Positions 44,045 to 52,236 of a stretch of DNA of 64,000 nucleotides are shown here, piece after piece. Each line of letters begins with the position of its first letter. Positions within the stretch are counted from its first letter, which is position 1. The position numbers were made by a program, and so were the translations under genes. This stretch comes from Mesorhizobium sp. STM 4661 (GTDB lineage Bacteria; Pseudomonadota; Alphaproteobacteria; Rhizobiales; Rhizobiaceae), in assembly GCF_000359125.1 (NCBI RefSeq), contig NZ_CAAF010000073.1, positions 124,001-188,000 on the forward strand, written 5' to 3'. The notes under the pieces were generated by a model, which did no database searches, had not been told where the DNA came from, and saw nothing but the letters and a program-made list of their open reading frames with translations.

Positions 44045-45421
44045 TCAGGCCTGTGATCCGACCTGCTTGGCGGCCGCTTCGAGCGATCTTTCAAATGCAT
44101 CGATCATGCTGTCGACCTGCGGCTCGGTGATGATCAGCGGCGGGCAGAAGGCAAGCGCATCGCCCATGTTGCGAGAGATCACGCCGTTCTGCTGCAGGAA
44201 CCCGTTGACGAGCCCGCCCAGCGCGCCGACGGTGCCCCAGGGTGTCTTGTTCGCCTTGTCGTCGACCAGTTCGATCGCCGCGATCAGGCCGACGCCGCGC
44301 ACCTCGCCCACGAGCGGGTGCGAAGCCAGCTTGCGCAGCCGTTTCTGCATATGCGCGCCGACCGTGCGCGCATTGCCGACGAGGTCGCGTTCCTCGATCA
44401 GGTTCAGGTTCTCTAACGCGACCGCCGCCGCGACCGGGTGACCGCCGCCGGTGAAGCCGTGACCGAAAGTGCCGATGCGATTGCTCTCGTCGGCAATCGG
44501 CTCGAACACTTTTTCGTTGATCAGCAGCGCCGAGATCGGCAGGTAGGACGAAGAGATCTGCTTCGACAGCACCATGATGTCGGGCCTGATGCCGAAGGTC
44601 TGTGAGCCGAACATCTCGCCTGTCCGGCCAAAGCCGCATATGACCTCGTCGGCAACGAGCAGGATGTCGTATTTCGACAGGACCGCCTGGATCTTCCGCC
44701 AGTAGCCAGCCGGCGGGACGATGACGCCGCCGGCGCCCATGATCGGTTCGCCGAAGAAGGCGGCGATGGTTTCCGGTCCCTCGGCCAGGATCAGCTTTTC
44801 CAAATCGTCGGCAAGCCGGCTCGAAAACTGCTCTTCGCTCTCGCCCGGCAGCGCCTCGCGCCAATGGTGTGGCGAAGAAGTGTGCAGCACGTTGGCGATC
44901 GGCAGGTCGAACGAGATATGATTGTTGGGCAGCCCGGTCAGGCTCGCCGCGGCAATGGTGACGCCGTGATAACCGCGCTTGCGGCTGATGATCTTCTTGC
45001 ATGCCGGCTGGCCGAGCGCATTCGACCGGTACCAGATCATCTTCATCGCCGTGTCGTTGGCCTCGGAGCCCGAATTGGTGAAATACGCCTTGCTCATCGG
45101 CACCGGCGCCATCTGCACCAGTTTTTCGGCGAGATCGATCAGCGGCGAATGCGATTTGGAGCCGAAGTCGTGATAGTAAGGCAGCTTGGACATCTGCCGC
45201 ACCGCCGCGTCGACCAGCCGCTTCTCCGAAAAGCCGACCGCGACGCTCCAGAGGCCGGCCATCGCCTCGATATAGCGGTTGCCGGCCAGATCCTCGACAT
45301 AGATGCCGTCACCCTTCTCGATGACGAGCGGCCCGGACTCCTGATGCTTGCGGGCATTGGTGTAGCCATGCATGTGGTAGCTTATGTCGCAGGCTTCGGG
45401 GGAATTGGGTCGAGCGTCCAT
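44045..45421 (-). CDS. Class III aminotransferase (aspartate aminotransferase family, omega-transaminase type)
   Basis: A 458-residue PLP enzyme. Marks: GPLVIEKGDGIYVEDLAGNR, NSGSEANDTAMKMIWYRSN (phosphate binding), RKRGYHGVT, LLVADEVICGFGRTG with the Asp that contacts the pyridine nitrogen, and the PLP lysine in VLSKQISSSYLPISA. Class III enzymes move amino groups from terminal amines or omega-amino acids to pyruvate or 2-oxoglutarate. It is divergent from a GntR regulator and a FAD oxidoreductase, so it may belong to the same amino-compound pathway. Its promoter lies in the 45422-45582 gap. Confidence 0.9.
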   Translation of the reverse strand: MDARPNSPEACDISYHMHGYTNARKHQESGPLVIEKGDGIYVEDLAGNRYIEAMAGLWSVAVGFSEKRLVDAAVRQMSKLPYYHDFGSKSHSPLIDLAEKLVQMAPVPMSKAYFTNSGSEANDTAMKMIWYRSNALGQPACKKIISRKRGYHGVTIAAASLTGLPNNHISFDLPIANVLHTSSPHHWREALPGESEEQFSSRLADDLEKLILAEGPETIAAFFGEPIMGAGGVIVPPAGYWRKIQAVLSKYDILLVADEVICGFGRTGEMFGSQTFGIRPDIMVLSKQISSSYLPISALLINEKVFEPIADESNRIGTFGHGFTGGGHPVAAAVALENLNLIEERDLVGNARTVGAHMQKRLRKLASHPLVGEVRGVGLIAAIELVDDKANKTPWGTVGALGGLVNGFLQQNGVISRNMGDALAFCPPLIITEPQVDSMIDAFERSLEAAAKQVGSQA

Positions 45422-45523
45422 GGGAGGTCCTGTCTCAATGCGTCCGGGGATATTTTGCCACCTGCCCGCCCTTCGGCGCGCATCGGCGTTCCTCTTGCAT
45501 TATGCTCTTTGATGCATCATGTT

Positions 45524-45533
45524 TCTTATAAGA
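45524..45533. promoter_or_regulatory. Candidate GntR operator (perfect palindrome TCTTATAAGA)
   Basis: TCTTATAAGA reads the same on both strands and sits in the 161-bp gap between the aminotransferase and the GntR gene. Read in the other direction it extends to TATCTTATAAGAA. Upstream of the second GntR gene the related TATCTTGTAGAAT occurs at 48666-48678. FCD-type GntR proteins often bind short AT-rich palindromes of this kind. The assignment is by position and symmetry only. Confidence 0.45.
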
Positions 45534-45582
45534 TATAGTGTCAAGCCCTTTCCTCGGGCCTGGCAGGAATGGGCGGAGACAC

Positions 45583-46269
45583 ATGCAGACTTTCAGCTTC
45601 GAGACCCTCGAACGCGAGAATTTGGGCGAAACGGTCTATGCGCGTGTCGCCGAAGCGCTGATCAAGGGACGGTTCGCGCCGGATGCGCGGCTCACCATCC
45701 GTGACCTTGCACAGTCGCTCGGAACCAGCGTGACTCCGGTCCGCGATGCCATCCTGCGGCTGATCCAGGACGAGGCGCTGGTGCAGAAATCGGCGCGCGA
45801 GGTGCGCGTTCCCGTCATCACGCTGAGGCGCTATCGCGAAATCCGCCAGATCCGGCTGAAGCTCGAAGGGCTCGCCGCGCGGGAAGCCGCGCTCAGGGCG
45901 GCCGCCAAGGACGTCGAACATCTACGCAGCCTTATTGCGTTGAACGAACGGGCGATCGCCGATAAAAACTGGACGGAGGCACTGGCGCTCAACCAGACCT
46001 TTCACTTCGCGCTCGCCGACATCGCCGACATGGTGGTGCTGCGCGGCATACTGAACCGGCTCTGGCTGCAGATGGGACCGTTGATCGCGGAGTCCTATCA
46101 TGAGGGCGGCCGGGCCATGATCGAGAACCACTATGCCGTGCTTGCCGCCGTCGAGAAGCAGGATGCCGATGCCGCCGAGCGGGCGATCGTCGCCGACATA
46201 ACGGAAGGTGGAAAAGTGATCCTCGAACGGCTCGTCAGCAGGCACGACGTCAAGGCAGGGACCGCCTGA
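45583..46269 (+). CDS. GntR family regulator, FCD type
   Basis: A 228-residue regulator from ATG 45583. The winged helix-turn-helix is LGETVYARVAEALIKGRFAP then LTIRDLAQSLGTSVTPVRDA; the C-terminal FCD helical bundle has RRYREIRQIRLKLEGLAARE, FHFALADIAD and ENHYAVLAAVEKQDADAAER, with the metal-binding His/Asp positions. These proteins usually repress catabolic genes until an organic acid binds. It is divergent from the aminotransferase and is followed two bases later by a FAD oxidoreductase. Confidence 0.92.
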   Translation: MQTFSFETLERENLGETVYARVAEALIKGRFAPDARLTIRDLAQSLGTSVTPVRDAILRLIQDEALVQKSAREVRVPVITLRRYREIRQIRLKLEGLAAREAALRAAAKDVEHLRSLIALNERAIADKNWTEALALNQTFHFALADIADMVVLRGILNRLWLQMGPLIAESYHEGGRAMIENHYAVLAAVEKQDADAAERAIVADITEGGKVILERLVSRHDVKAGTA

Positions 46270-46271
46270 GC

Positions 46272-47444
46272 ATGGACCATGTCGACTGCATCGTCGCCGG
46301 CGCCGGCGTTGTTGGCCTTGCGGTCGCGCGAGACATGGCGCGCCGCGGCATGGACACGCTGATCCTCGATGCCGCGAACGCCATCGGCACCGGGACCAGT
46401 TCTCGCAACTCCGAGGTCATCCACGCCGGCATCTATTATCCGCTCGGATCGCTGAAGGCCCGCTTCTGCGTGGCCGGCCGGAACATGCTCTATCGCTACT
46501 GCGAGGAGCGCGCGGTCCCGCATGCGCGCTGCGGCAAGCTTATCGTCGCCGCGAATGCCGACCAGGAGCCGGTGCTTGCGACCATCCAGGCCAATGCATC
46601 GGCTTGCGGTGTGGACGACCTGGTGCCCTTGACCGCCGCCGAGGCGCTCGCGCTGGAGCCCAGGCTGCGCTGCACGGCAGCGCTGTTGTCGCCCTCCACC
46701 GGGATCATCGACAGCCATGCCTTGATGCTCGCCTTGCTGGGTGATGCCGAGGAGCATGGCGCGGCGCTCTGCCTCAACACCCGCATCGTCTCCGGTCGCA
46801 TCGAGGGTGGGCTCCCCAAGGGTGGACTGATTGTGCTCGACACGATCGACAGCACAAGCGGCGAGCGCTTTGAAATCGCAACCAAATTCTTCGTCAATGC
46901 CGCCGGACTTGAAGCCACGGCGCTTGCCCAATCGATCGCCGGGCTCGATCCGCGATTCGTGCCAAAACTCCGCTATGCCAAGGGCAATTATTTCTCAGTC
47001 GCCGGCCGTGCCCCCTTTTCGCGGCTCATCTATCCCGTGCCCGAACCCGGCGGGCTCGGCGTGCATCTGACGCTCGATCTCGATGGCGTCGCCCGCTTCG
47101 GGCCGGACGTCGAATGGACGGATACGCTCGACTATCGCGTCGACCCCGCACGCGGCGAGCGTTTCTACAACGAGATCCGTAAATACTGGCCGGACCTTGC
47201 CGAAGGCGCCCTGCAGCCAGCCTATAGCGGCATCCGGCCGAAGCTCTCCGGCCCTGGCGAAGCCAATGCCGATTTCGTCATCCAGGATGCTTCGGTCCAC
47301 GGCGTTGACGGCCTGGTCAATCTGTTCGGCATCGAAAGCCCCGGCCTGACCTCCAGCCTGGCGATCGCCGATCACGTCGCGCAGCGCCTCGCTCAAACTG
47401 GCCAGGCTCAAAACCGGGGTGCCAAATTTGCAGCCGGACATTGA
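46272..47444 (+). CDS. FAD-dependent oxidoreductase, L-2-hydroxyglutarate oxidase-like
   Basis: A 390-residue DAO-type flavoprotein. The dinucleotide motif VDCIVAGAGVVGLAVARDMA opens it; TSSRNSEVIHAGIYYPLGS and GKLIVAANADQEP are typical of the LhgO group, and the end has GLVNLFGIESPGLTSSLAIA. LhgO-like enzymes oxidise L-2-hydroxyglutarate to 2-oxoglutarate and donate electrons to the quinone pool, and related members act on other 2-hydroxy acids. It lies in an operon with GntR upstream and a SnoaL-like protein downstream. The exact acid is not fixed. Confidence 0.88.
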   Translation: MDHVDCIVAGAGVVGLAVARDMARRGMDTLILDAANAIGTGTSSRNSEVIHAGIYYPLGSLKARFCVAGRNMLYRYCEERAVPHARCGKLIVAANADQEPVLATIQANASACGVDDLVPLTAAEALALEPRLRCTAALLSPSTGIIDSHALMLALLGDAEEHGAALCLNTRIVSGRIEGGLPKGGLIVLDTIDSTSGERFEIATKFFVNAAGLEATALAQSIAGLDPRFVPKLRYAKGNYFSVAGRAPFSRLIYPVPEPGGLGVHLTLDLDGVARFGPDVEWTDTLDYRVDPARGERFYNEIRKYWPDLAEGALQPAYSGIRPKLSGPGEANADFVIQDASVHGVDGLVNLFGIESPGLTSSLAIADHVAQRLAQTGQAQNRGAKFAAGH

Positions 47445-47453
47445 GAGATTGCC

Positions 47454-47840
47454 GTGACCGGAACCGCCCTCTCCGACATCTACCGCGACTACATCGCCTG
47501 CCTGAACCAGCAGGACTGGCCGCAGCTGGGACAGTTCGTTGATGACGACGCGATCCACAACGGCCGGCGGCTTGGCCTGTCAGGCTATCGCCAGATGCTG
47601 GAGAAGGACTTCGATGACATTCCGGACCTTTATTTCAACGTCCGGATGCTGATTGCCGATCCGCCTTACATAGCGAGCCGGATAGATTTTGACTGTTCGC
47701 CGAAGGCAAATTTCCTCGGCCTCCCCTTGAACGGCAAGCGAGTCTCCTTCTCGGAGAACGTGATCTATGAATTCCGCGACGGGAAGATCGTGCAGGTGTG
47801 GTCTGTTGTAGACAAGGCGGCTATCGAAGCTCAGCTTTAA
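47454..47840 (+). CDS. SnoaL-like/ester cyclase family protein
   Basis: A 128-residue NTF2-like protein from a GTG at 47454, nine bases after the oxidoreductase stop. Pattern: IYRDYIACLNQQDWPQLGQF, GYRQMLEKDFDDIPDLYFNV and VIYEFRDGKIVQVWSVVDKA, which fits the ester cyclase branch of SnoaL-like proteins. The fold makes a small cone-shaped pocket; members are cyclases, isomerases or binding proteins, and function cannot be read from sequence. It is the third gene of the GntR-led operon, and a palindromic repeat begins at its stop codon. Confidence 0.8.
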   Translation: MTGTALSDIYRDYIACLNQQDWPQLGQFVDDDAIHNGRRLGLSGYRQMLEKDFDDIPDLYFNVRMLIADPPYIASRIDFDCSPKANFLGLPLNGKRVSFSENVIYEFRDGKIVQVWSVVDKAAIEAQL

Positions 47841-47887
47841 TGCATATCGCCCAAAAGTGCGCAGCGGTTTTGGGACAACGATATGCA
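47841..47887. repeat. Rhizobial palindromic repeat (copy 3)
   Basis: A near-perfect palindrome immediately after the SnoaL-like stop: TGCATATCG and CCCAAAA pair with TTTTGGG and CGATATGCA. It is followed by TAAAAACAAAGACCTAAAG, as in other copies. It lies between convergent genes and may act as a bidirectional transcript end. A right-half copy is found at 48704-48727. Confidence 0.8.
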
Positions 47888-47923
47888 TAAAAACAAAGAC
47901 CTAAAGCGCGGCGCTGAATCTCG

Positions 47924-48631
47924 TCACACGCGACGCGCTTTAGATCCCATGAGACCGGCGGTCTCCCCGCCATCGACGCTGATCACCGCGCCGTTGATAA
48001 AGCTTGCAGCCGGCGACATCAGCCAGGCCACCGTCTCGGCCACATCCTCGGGCGTTCCGAGGCGGCCGACCGGAATGCGGCTTTCCAGCGCTTGCCGGCG
48101 GCCGGGAATGGCGAGCGTGTTCGCCATCATCTGCGTGGCGATCTGGCCGGGGCACAGCGTGTTGAAACGAACCTGTGAACCATATTCCAGCGCCAGCGCC
48201 TGCGCGAGACCGATGAGTGCTGCCTTGGACGCCGTGTAGATCGCAAGGCCTTCCTCGCCGACGAGGCCGGCGACCGAGGATATCATAACCACCGAGCCAA
48301 GGCCGGCGCGCAATCCCGCCAGCGCATGGCGGGTGAACAGATAGGCCGAGGTCGTGTTGGCGGTTATCGTCCGCTCCCAGTCGGCGAGCGTGGTCTGGTC
48401 GAAGGCGAGCCTCGCGCCTGTTCCGGCATTGTTGACCAACCCGGCGATGCGGCCCTTGCCGATCTCGAGCGCCATGGCGACCGCGCGTCGGCAGTCGGGC
48501 TCACTGGTGGCGTCGCCGGCCGCGGCATCAAGGACGAGTTCAGCCTGATCGCACCGCCGACCCATCTCTACAGGCATTATCAACTCGACGCCGCGGGCGT
48601 CGAGAGCGTGGCGCAGTCTTTGCTCGCATAG
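47924..48631 (-). pseudogene. Short-chain dehydrogenase lacking its N-terminal cofactor motif
   Basis: The readable part (stop at 47924-47926) is a classical SDR with LVNNAGTGARLAF, the catalytic Ser in MISSVAGLVGEEG, YTASKAALIGLAQALALEYG and PVGRLGTPEDVAE. The first strand and TGxxxGIG cofactor loop are absent: the frame upstream reads CEQRLRHALDARGVELIM and then runs into sequence unrelated to any SDR. No other frame in the 120 bases up to the next gene restores them. It is therefore probably a 5'-truncated gene. It is convergent to the SnoaL-like gene and divergent from the second GntR. Confidence 0.7.
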
Positions 48632-48750
48632 AAGAAAACAAAAGGAAAAACGCGTCTATTGGCTGTATCTTGTAGAATCAGTGCCGGCAGGAGACGCTAG
48701 GACCGGGACAACGACATGCATAAAACAGGGATGTCGAGGAGAACGACGCC

Positions 48751-49428
48751 GTGAACATTCAGCCGCTCGAACAGGGCAATCTTTCGGCGCGCGCCTATGT
48801 CGCGCTTCGCGAGGGATTGATCGCGGGCCAGTTCCGGCCCGGCCAGAGGCTGGTGATGCAGGATCTGGCCGACCGGCTCGGCACCAGCGTCACCCCTGCC
48901 CGCGAGGCCTGCCTGCGGCTGGTCAGCGAACGCGGCCTCGAACTGCGCTCGGGCCGTTTCGTCACCGTTCCGGCCCTCACGCTGGCGCGTTACATGGAAG
49001 TGCGCACCATTCGGCTGTCGCTGGAGGGCCTGGCGGCCGGCCTTGCCGCTGAGCATGCCAGACCTGAGGACATCGACAGGCTGACTGGCATCCAAACAGT
49101 GTTCGAGAAGGCCGACCGGGCTGGCGACCCTGAACAGTCCTTCCGCTACAACAGGGACTTTCATTTCACCGTCTACCGGCTTTCCCGCATGGAAATGCTG
49201 GTCTCCCACATTGAAAGCCTGTGGGTCTCGATGGGACCGATGCTCACCGTCTTCTTCAATGAAGGCGAGCACAAATATGTCGGCGCGGCGGAGCATGAGC
49301 GCGTGATCGAAGGACTGCGCGAGAAGGATTCGGCGAAGGCCCGTACCGCGATGGAGCGCGACCTGATCCTCGGCGGCGAGGATTTTCTGCGCTTTCTGCG
49401 CACCCACGAGGAATTCGTCGTGGCTTGA
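48751..49428 (+). CDS. GntR family regulator, FCD type (second)
   Basis: A 225-residue regulator with winged helix-turn-helix (LSARAYVALREGLIAGQFRP, LVMQDLADRLGTSVTPAREA) and FCD domain (RYMEVRTIRLSLEGLAAGLA, RDFHFTVYRLSRMEMLVSHI, HERVIEGLREKDSAKARTAM). It starts with GTG or nearby codons at 48751. It resembles the GntR at 45583 and a similar AT-rich motif lies 75-85 bases upstream, so the two may be related by duplication and share operators. The neighbouring SDR it could have controlled is truncated. Confidence 0.9.
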   Translation: MNIQPLEQGNLSARAYVALREGLIAGQFRPGQRLVMQDLADRLGTSVTPAREACLRLVSERGLELRSGRFVTVPALTLARYMEVRTIRLSLEGLAAGLAAEHARPEDIDRLTGIQTVFEKADRAGDPEQSFRYNRDFHFTVYRLSRMEMLVSHIESLWVSMGPMLTVFFNEGEHKYVGAAEHERVIEGLREKDSAKARTAMERDLILGGEDFLRFLRTHEEFVVA

Positions 49429-49429
49429 G

Positions 49430-49473
49430 GCATCGGACCCAAAAGTGTGAAGCGTTTTGGGAAAATCCGATGC
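49430..49473. repeat. Rhizobial palindromic repeat (copy 4)
   Basis: Starts just after the GntR stop: GCATCGGA and CCCAAAA pair with TTTTGGG and TCCGATGC, with GTGTGAAGCG between, followed by TCAAACTAAAGAGCG. It is the same element as at 47841, placed again at the 3' end of a regulator gene. The remaining bases up to 49647 hold no gene. Confidence 0.8.
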
Positions 49474-49647
49474 TCAAACTAAAGAGCGTGGCAGAGCTGG
49501 AACTCCTGCATCAAAGACGGCATTAACTTCGAAACCAAAATCGCGCGCAATTTCAACAGATTGCAGCGCCACTTTGATTCAAGGTTTCACCTACCGCTGA
49601 TTCAAACCAGTATCGTCGTCTGACCGGATTGCCAAAGGAGGCGTGCC

Positions 49648-50007
49648 ATGACCGATGAGCCGAGTCGCGTGCCAGCGCGTGATCCCCAGGATCTAGAGCG
49701 CCTGCTGATTTCCCGGCAATGGGCAGGAGACATCGACGGAATGGTGGCCCTGTTCGAGCCGCATGCCGTCGTCGACAATGGTGAAGGCCAATTGACGCTT
49801 GGCCGCGAAGCGATCCGGGCACTCTTTGCCGACATCACCGCAACGGGCCGGAAATTTGCCGTCGGAGATCAGGCAGCTGCCGTTGTCAACGGGGACCTGG
49901 CGCTCACCTCAACCCACCTGCCCGACGGCACCATCACCGCCGAGGTCGCCCGCCGCCAATCCGACGGCACATGGCTATGGGTCATCGACCGGTTCTCCGT
50001 CGCGTAG
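49648..50007 (+). CDS. NTF2/SnoaL-like small protein
   Basis: A 119-residue protein with CAAAGGAGG seven to eight bases before ATG 49648. It shows the NTF2-like pattern LLISRQWAGDIDGMVALFEP, GREAIRALFADITATG and SDGTWLWVIDRFSVA at the end. Rhizobial proteins of this size with a nuclear transport factor 2 fold are annotated as ketosteroid isomerase-like, with no known substrate. It stands alone upstream of a secreted hypothetical protein. Confidence 0.8.
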   Translation: MTDEPSRVPARDPQDLERLLISRQWAGDIDGMVALFEPHAVVDNGEGQLTLGREAIRALFADITATGRKFAVGDQAAAVVNGDLALTSTHLPDGTITAEVARRQSDGTWLWVIDRFSVA

Positions 50008-50083
50008 CATCGGAACCATAGTTCGGCGCAATGGTTGTGTGGTCAGCAAGAGATCCTCCTCAAGCAAAACGGAAGGAACGATC

Positions 50084-50488
50084 ATGCGCATGCTGATGAC
50101 GATTGCCGCCCTGTCGGGGCTCGCTCTGGCGCAGCCGGTCCACGCGCAATTCATCGAACCGCAGCTTCCCCAAAGCGCCCCCGAGGGCCAGGAAACGCTA
50201 CCTGATCAAGTCCAGCCGGACCCCTCCGATCAGGGCTTCTTCGACCAGGGCTTTACGGGCGTCGCGATCGTCGCCATCGAGGATTTGCCTCCGGATCTCA
50301 AGACGCAAGCCGAGGCAGTGATCACCCAGACCAGTGCCGAGGATCTGCAGGCCCTGCAAAGCTCGATCGATGCCTCGCCGCAGGCAACATCGGCGCTTGC
50401 CGCAAACGGGCTCAACTCCTCGCAGGTTGTCGCGGCCAACGTCGATGGCGATGGCACCCTGACGCTGATCATCCAGACAACGACCTGA
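50084..50488 (+). CDS. Secreted hypothetical protein
   Basis: A 134-residue protein from ATG 50084, with GGAAGGA before it. Residues 1-22 form a signal peptide (MRMLMTIAALSGLALAQPVH, cut after AHA or HAQ). The mature part is acidic, Gln/Pro-rich (EPQLPQSAPEGQETLPDQVQ), then helical (EAVITQTSAEDLQALQSSID) and ends with VVAANVDGDGTLTLIIQ. I do not recognise a family. It should be periplasmic. Confidence 0.7.
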   Translation: MRMLMTIAALSGLALAQPVHAQFIEPQLPQSAPEGQETLPDQVQPDPSDQGFFDQGFTGVAIVAIEDLPPDLKTQAEAVITQTSAEDLQALQSSIDASPQATSALAANGLNSSQVVAANVDGDGTLTLIIQTTT

Positions 50489-50537
50489 TCCGGGCGGTTT
50501 GGGCCATTCGGCTTGACCCTTCCGCATGGAGGCAACC

Positions 50538-50822
50538 ATGGGCGAAGAGCGCAGGGCAATCCGCGTCAGCATCGGCGGCAGGGTGCAAGGCGTTTCCTTT
50601 CGCGTATGGACGCTCCGCGAAGCCGAAAGGCTCGGCCTTGCCGGATGGGTCCGCAACGAGGACGACGGATCCGTAACGGCACTGATCGTCGGAGCCGAGG
50701 GCGCGGTTTCGGCGATGATGACCAGGTTCTGGAAAGGGCCGGGCGGAGCCTCGGTTTCCAGCGTGACATCTGAAAACGTCGATCCCAGTGGGGAGCCCAG
50801 GGGATTCGAGATCATTGGCTAG
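50538..50822 (+). CDS. acyP: Acylphosphatase
   Basis: A 94-residue enzyme from ATG 50538. The two catalytic residues are plain: Arg in GRVQGVSFRVWT and Asn in GWVRNEDDGSV. The end (PRGFEII) is also typical. Acylphosphatase hydrolyses carboxyl-phosphate bonds such as those of 1,3-bisphosphoglycerate or acetyl-phosphate. Size is normal. It is a single gene with GGAGG-like sequence upstream (TGGAGGCAACC). Confidence 0.93.
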   Translation: MGEERRAIRVSIGGRVQGVSFRVWTLREAERLGLAGWVRNEDDGSVTALIVGAEGAVSAMMTRFWKGPGGASVSSVTSENVDPSGEPRGFEIIG

Positions 50823-50977
50823 GGCAGCACCGTTCAAGAGGCGGTGGAAATCATCTCGCCGCCTCTCGAGCATTTTTGCAGCCAAATGGAATCATTTGGC
50901 GTCCGCATAAATGCGGCAAAACAACAAGCCAAACCGCCACACGCAGCGTCAATGCCCGCTGCGTGCGCAACCTCACG

Positions 50978-51412
50978 TCAATACGCGAACGTTCCCCGTA
51001 GCCAGGCGAGGAAGCCGAGCCTCTCGGACATCGCCGCCCGCACGCGAGACGCCGCCCATCGCGCTCTTATCGTGGCACCGACATGGCAATGGCAGACGAT
51101 GTCGTGCAACTGCCAGTCGGTCAGCTCGAAGAAGCGCCTGGCTTCACCGTAGGTGTCATCCGTCAAGCCTTGCGCGCGAAAAATCGGATCCTCGAAGGCA
51201 ACCGTGATCGGCGAGCCGTCGTATCGCATCATTTCGCGTATTTCCGCGGGTTTGTATTCGGTGCCCGCAAACGCTTCGAGGCGCCGATCGGGATTTTGCT
51301 CCAGAAGCTTCGCCCAGCGTTCGAGACGTTGGCTCCTGGTCTCCACGAGATATGTTGCTTCAGCGTGAACGTCGGCAACGGCATGCAGTTGGTCAAGTGT
51401 CTGGTGCTTCAC
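50978..51412 (-). CDS. Hypothetical protein (144 aa)
   Basis: Starts at GTG 51412 with AGGAGG five bases upstream, a strong signal that this is a true gene. The product is soluble, helical at the start (QLHAVADVHAEATYLVETRS) with ERWAKLLEQNPDRRLEAFAG and CHCHVGATIRARWAA later. I recognise no domain, though similar proteins appear to be common in rhizobia. It is convergent with acyP. A few His/Cys residues (CHCH) could bind a metal, but this is speculation. Confidence 0.7.
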   Translation of the reverse strand: MKHQTLDQLHAVADVHAEATYLVETRSQRLERWAKLLEQNPDRRLEAFAGTEYKPAEIREMMRYDGSPITVAFEDPIFRAQGLTDDTYGEARRFFELTDWQLHDIVCHCHVGATIRARWAASRVRAAMSERLGFLAWLRGTFAY

Positions 51413-51710
51413 GGCCGCCTCCTATTCAGCAGGTGAATTTGCCCCAATGGAATTATGGCGCTGCGTGAGGTCGGCAAGGCCCTCATGCGCGCACCAGTCG
51501 ATCACACTTTTCTGAGGTTGCCGTCTTGCCATGAGCGCGCCCAATCCCCGCAGGATCATCAGAGGCTCAAATCGGAACCATAGGCAGGCGCGGTCGTTCT
51601 GCCTGCATCAGCCGCAGAGCGAAACCTGGTGTGGCGAATCCGAAGATTCGCATTCTGCCGAAGTCGATGACGCGCCAAGGCAGAGAGCGCCAAGCGGAAG
51701 GAAATCACTC

Positions 51711-52236
51711 ATGGCCATTCTTCCAACTCCCGAACCAACGCCCACGCCTGTCCCCACGCCACCGCCGCTTCCCTCTCCGAAGCCAATGCGTGAACCGGAC
51801 CCGCAGCTCGCGCAATTGCGCGAGCTTGTCCGCCACTATCCCGAACTCAACCGCCGAGTGCGCCTCGTATCGATGAGCTTCGATCCGGATCACGACACGC
51901 CAGCCGTCATGGCCGACTATGGCGCGCTCTGGCGCGATCCTGGCGACGGCGGATCGCAATGGCTTTTCGTGACCGCACCCGGCCAGGCCGCACTTCGTCC
52001 GATCCTTGCGGCCTACGACCAGGCGGTTGCACCGGATCCCGATCCGCGGGGACCCGGACGGTGGCCTTAGCCATATCCTTCGCGTCTTCCTGATCGATGA
52101 GGCAGGCCTGGTTCGCAACATCTACAGCATGGACTTCCTCGACCCCGACCTCGTGCTGACGGAGAGTGAGCCTGCCGCTCAGCCGGCATCCGCGCGCAAC
52201 GGCCTGCAGCTTTCGCCGACGATCAGGGCCGGTTGA
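51711..52236 (+). pseudogene. SCO1/SenC-family copper chaperone, broken (frameshift and truncated)
   Basis: The first frame (51711 to 52070) has a proline-rich start and then SCO family sequence: VRLVSMSFDPDHDTPAVMAD and WLFVTAPGQAALRPILAAYD. After about 52046 the family continues in another frame: HILRVFLIDEAGLVRNIYSM and DFLDPDLVL. The 5' part with the copper-binding CxxxC is missing and replaced by PTPEPTPTPVPTPPP, and the 3' end runs into the LacI gene. SCO proteins insert copper into cytochrome oxidase. This copy should be inactive, unless the shift is a sequencing error. Confidence 0.7.
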
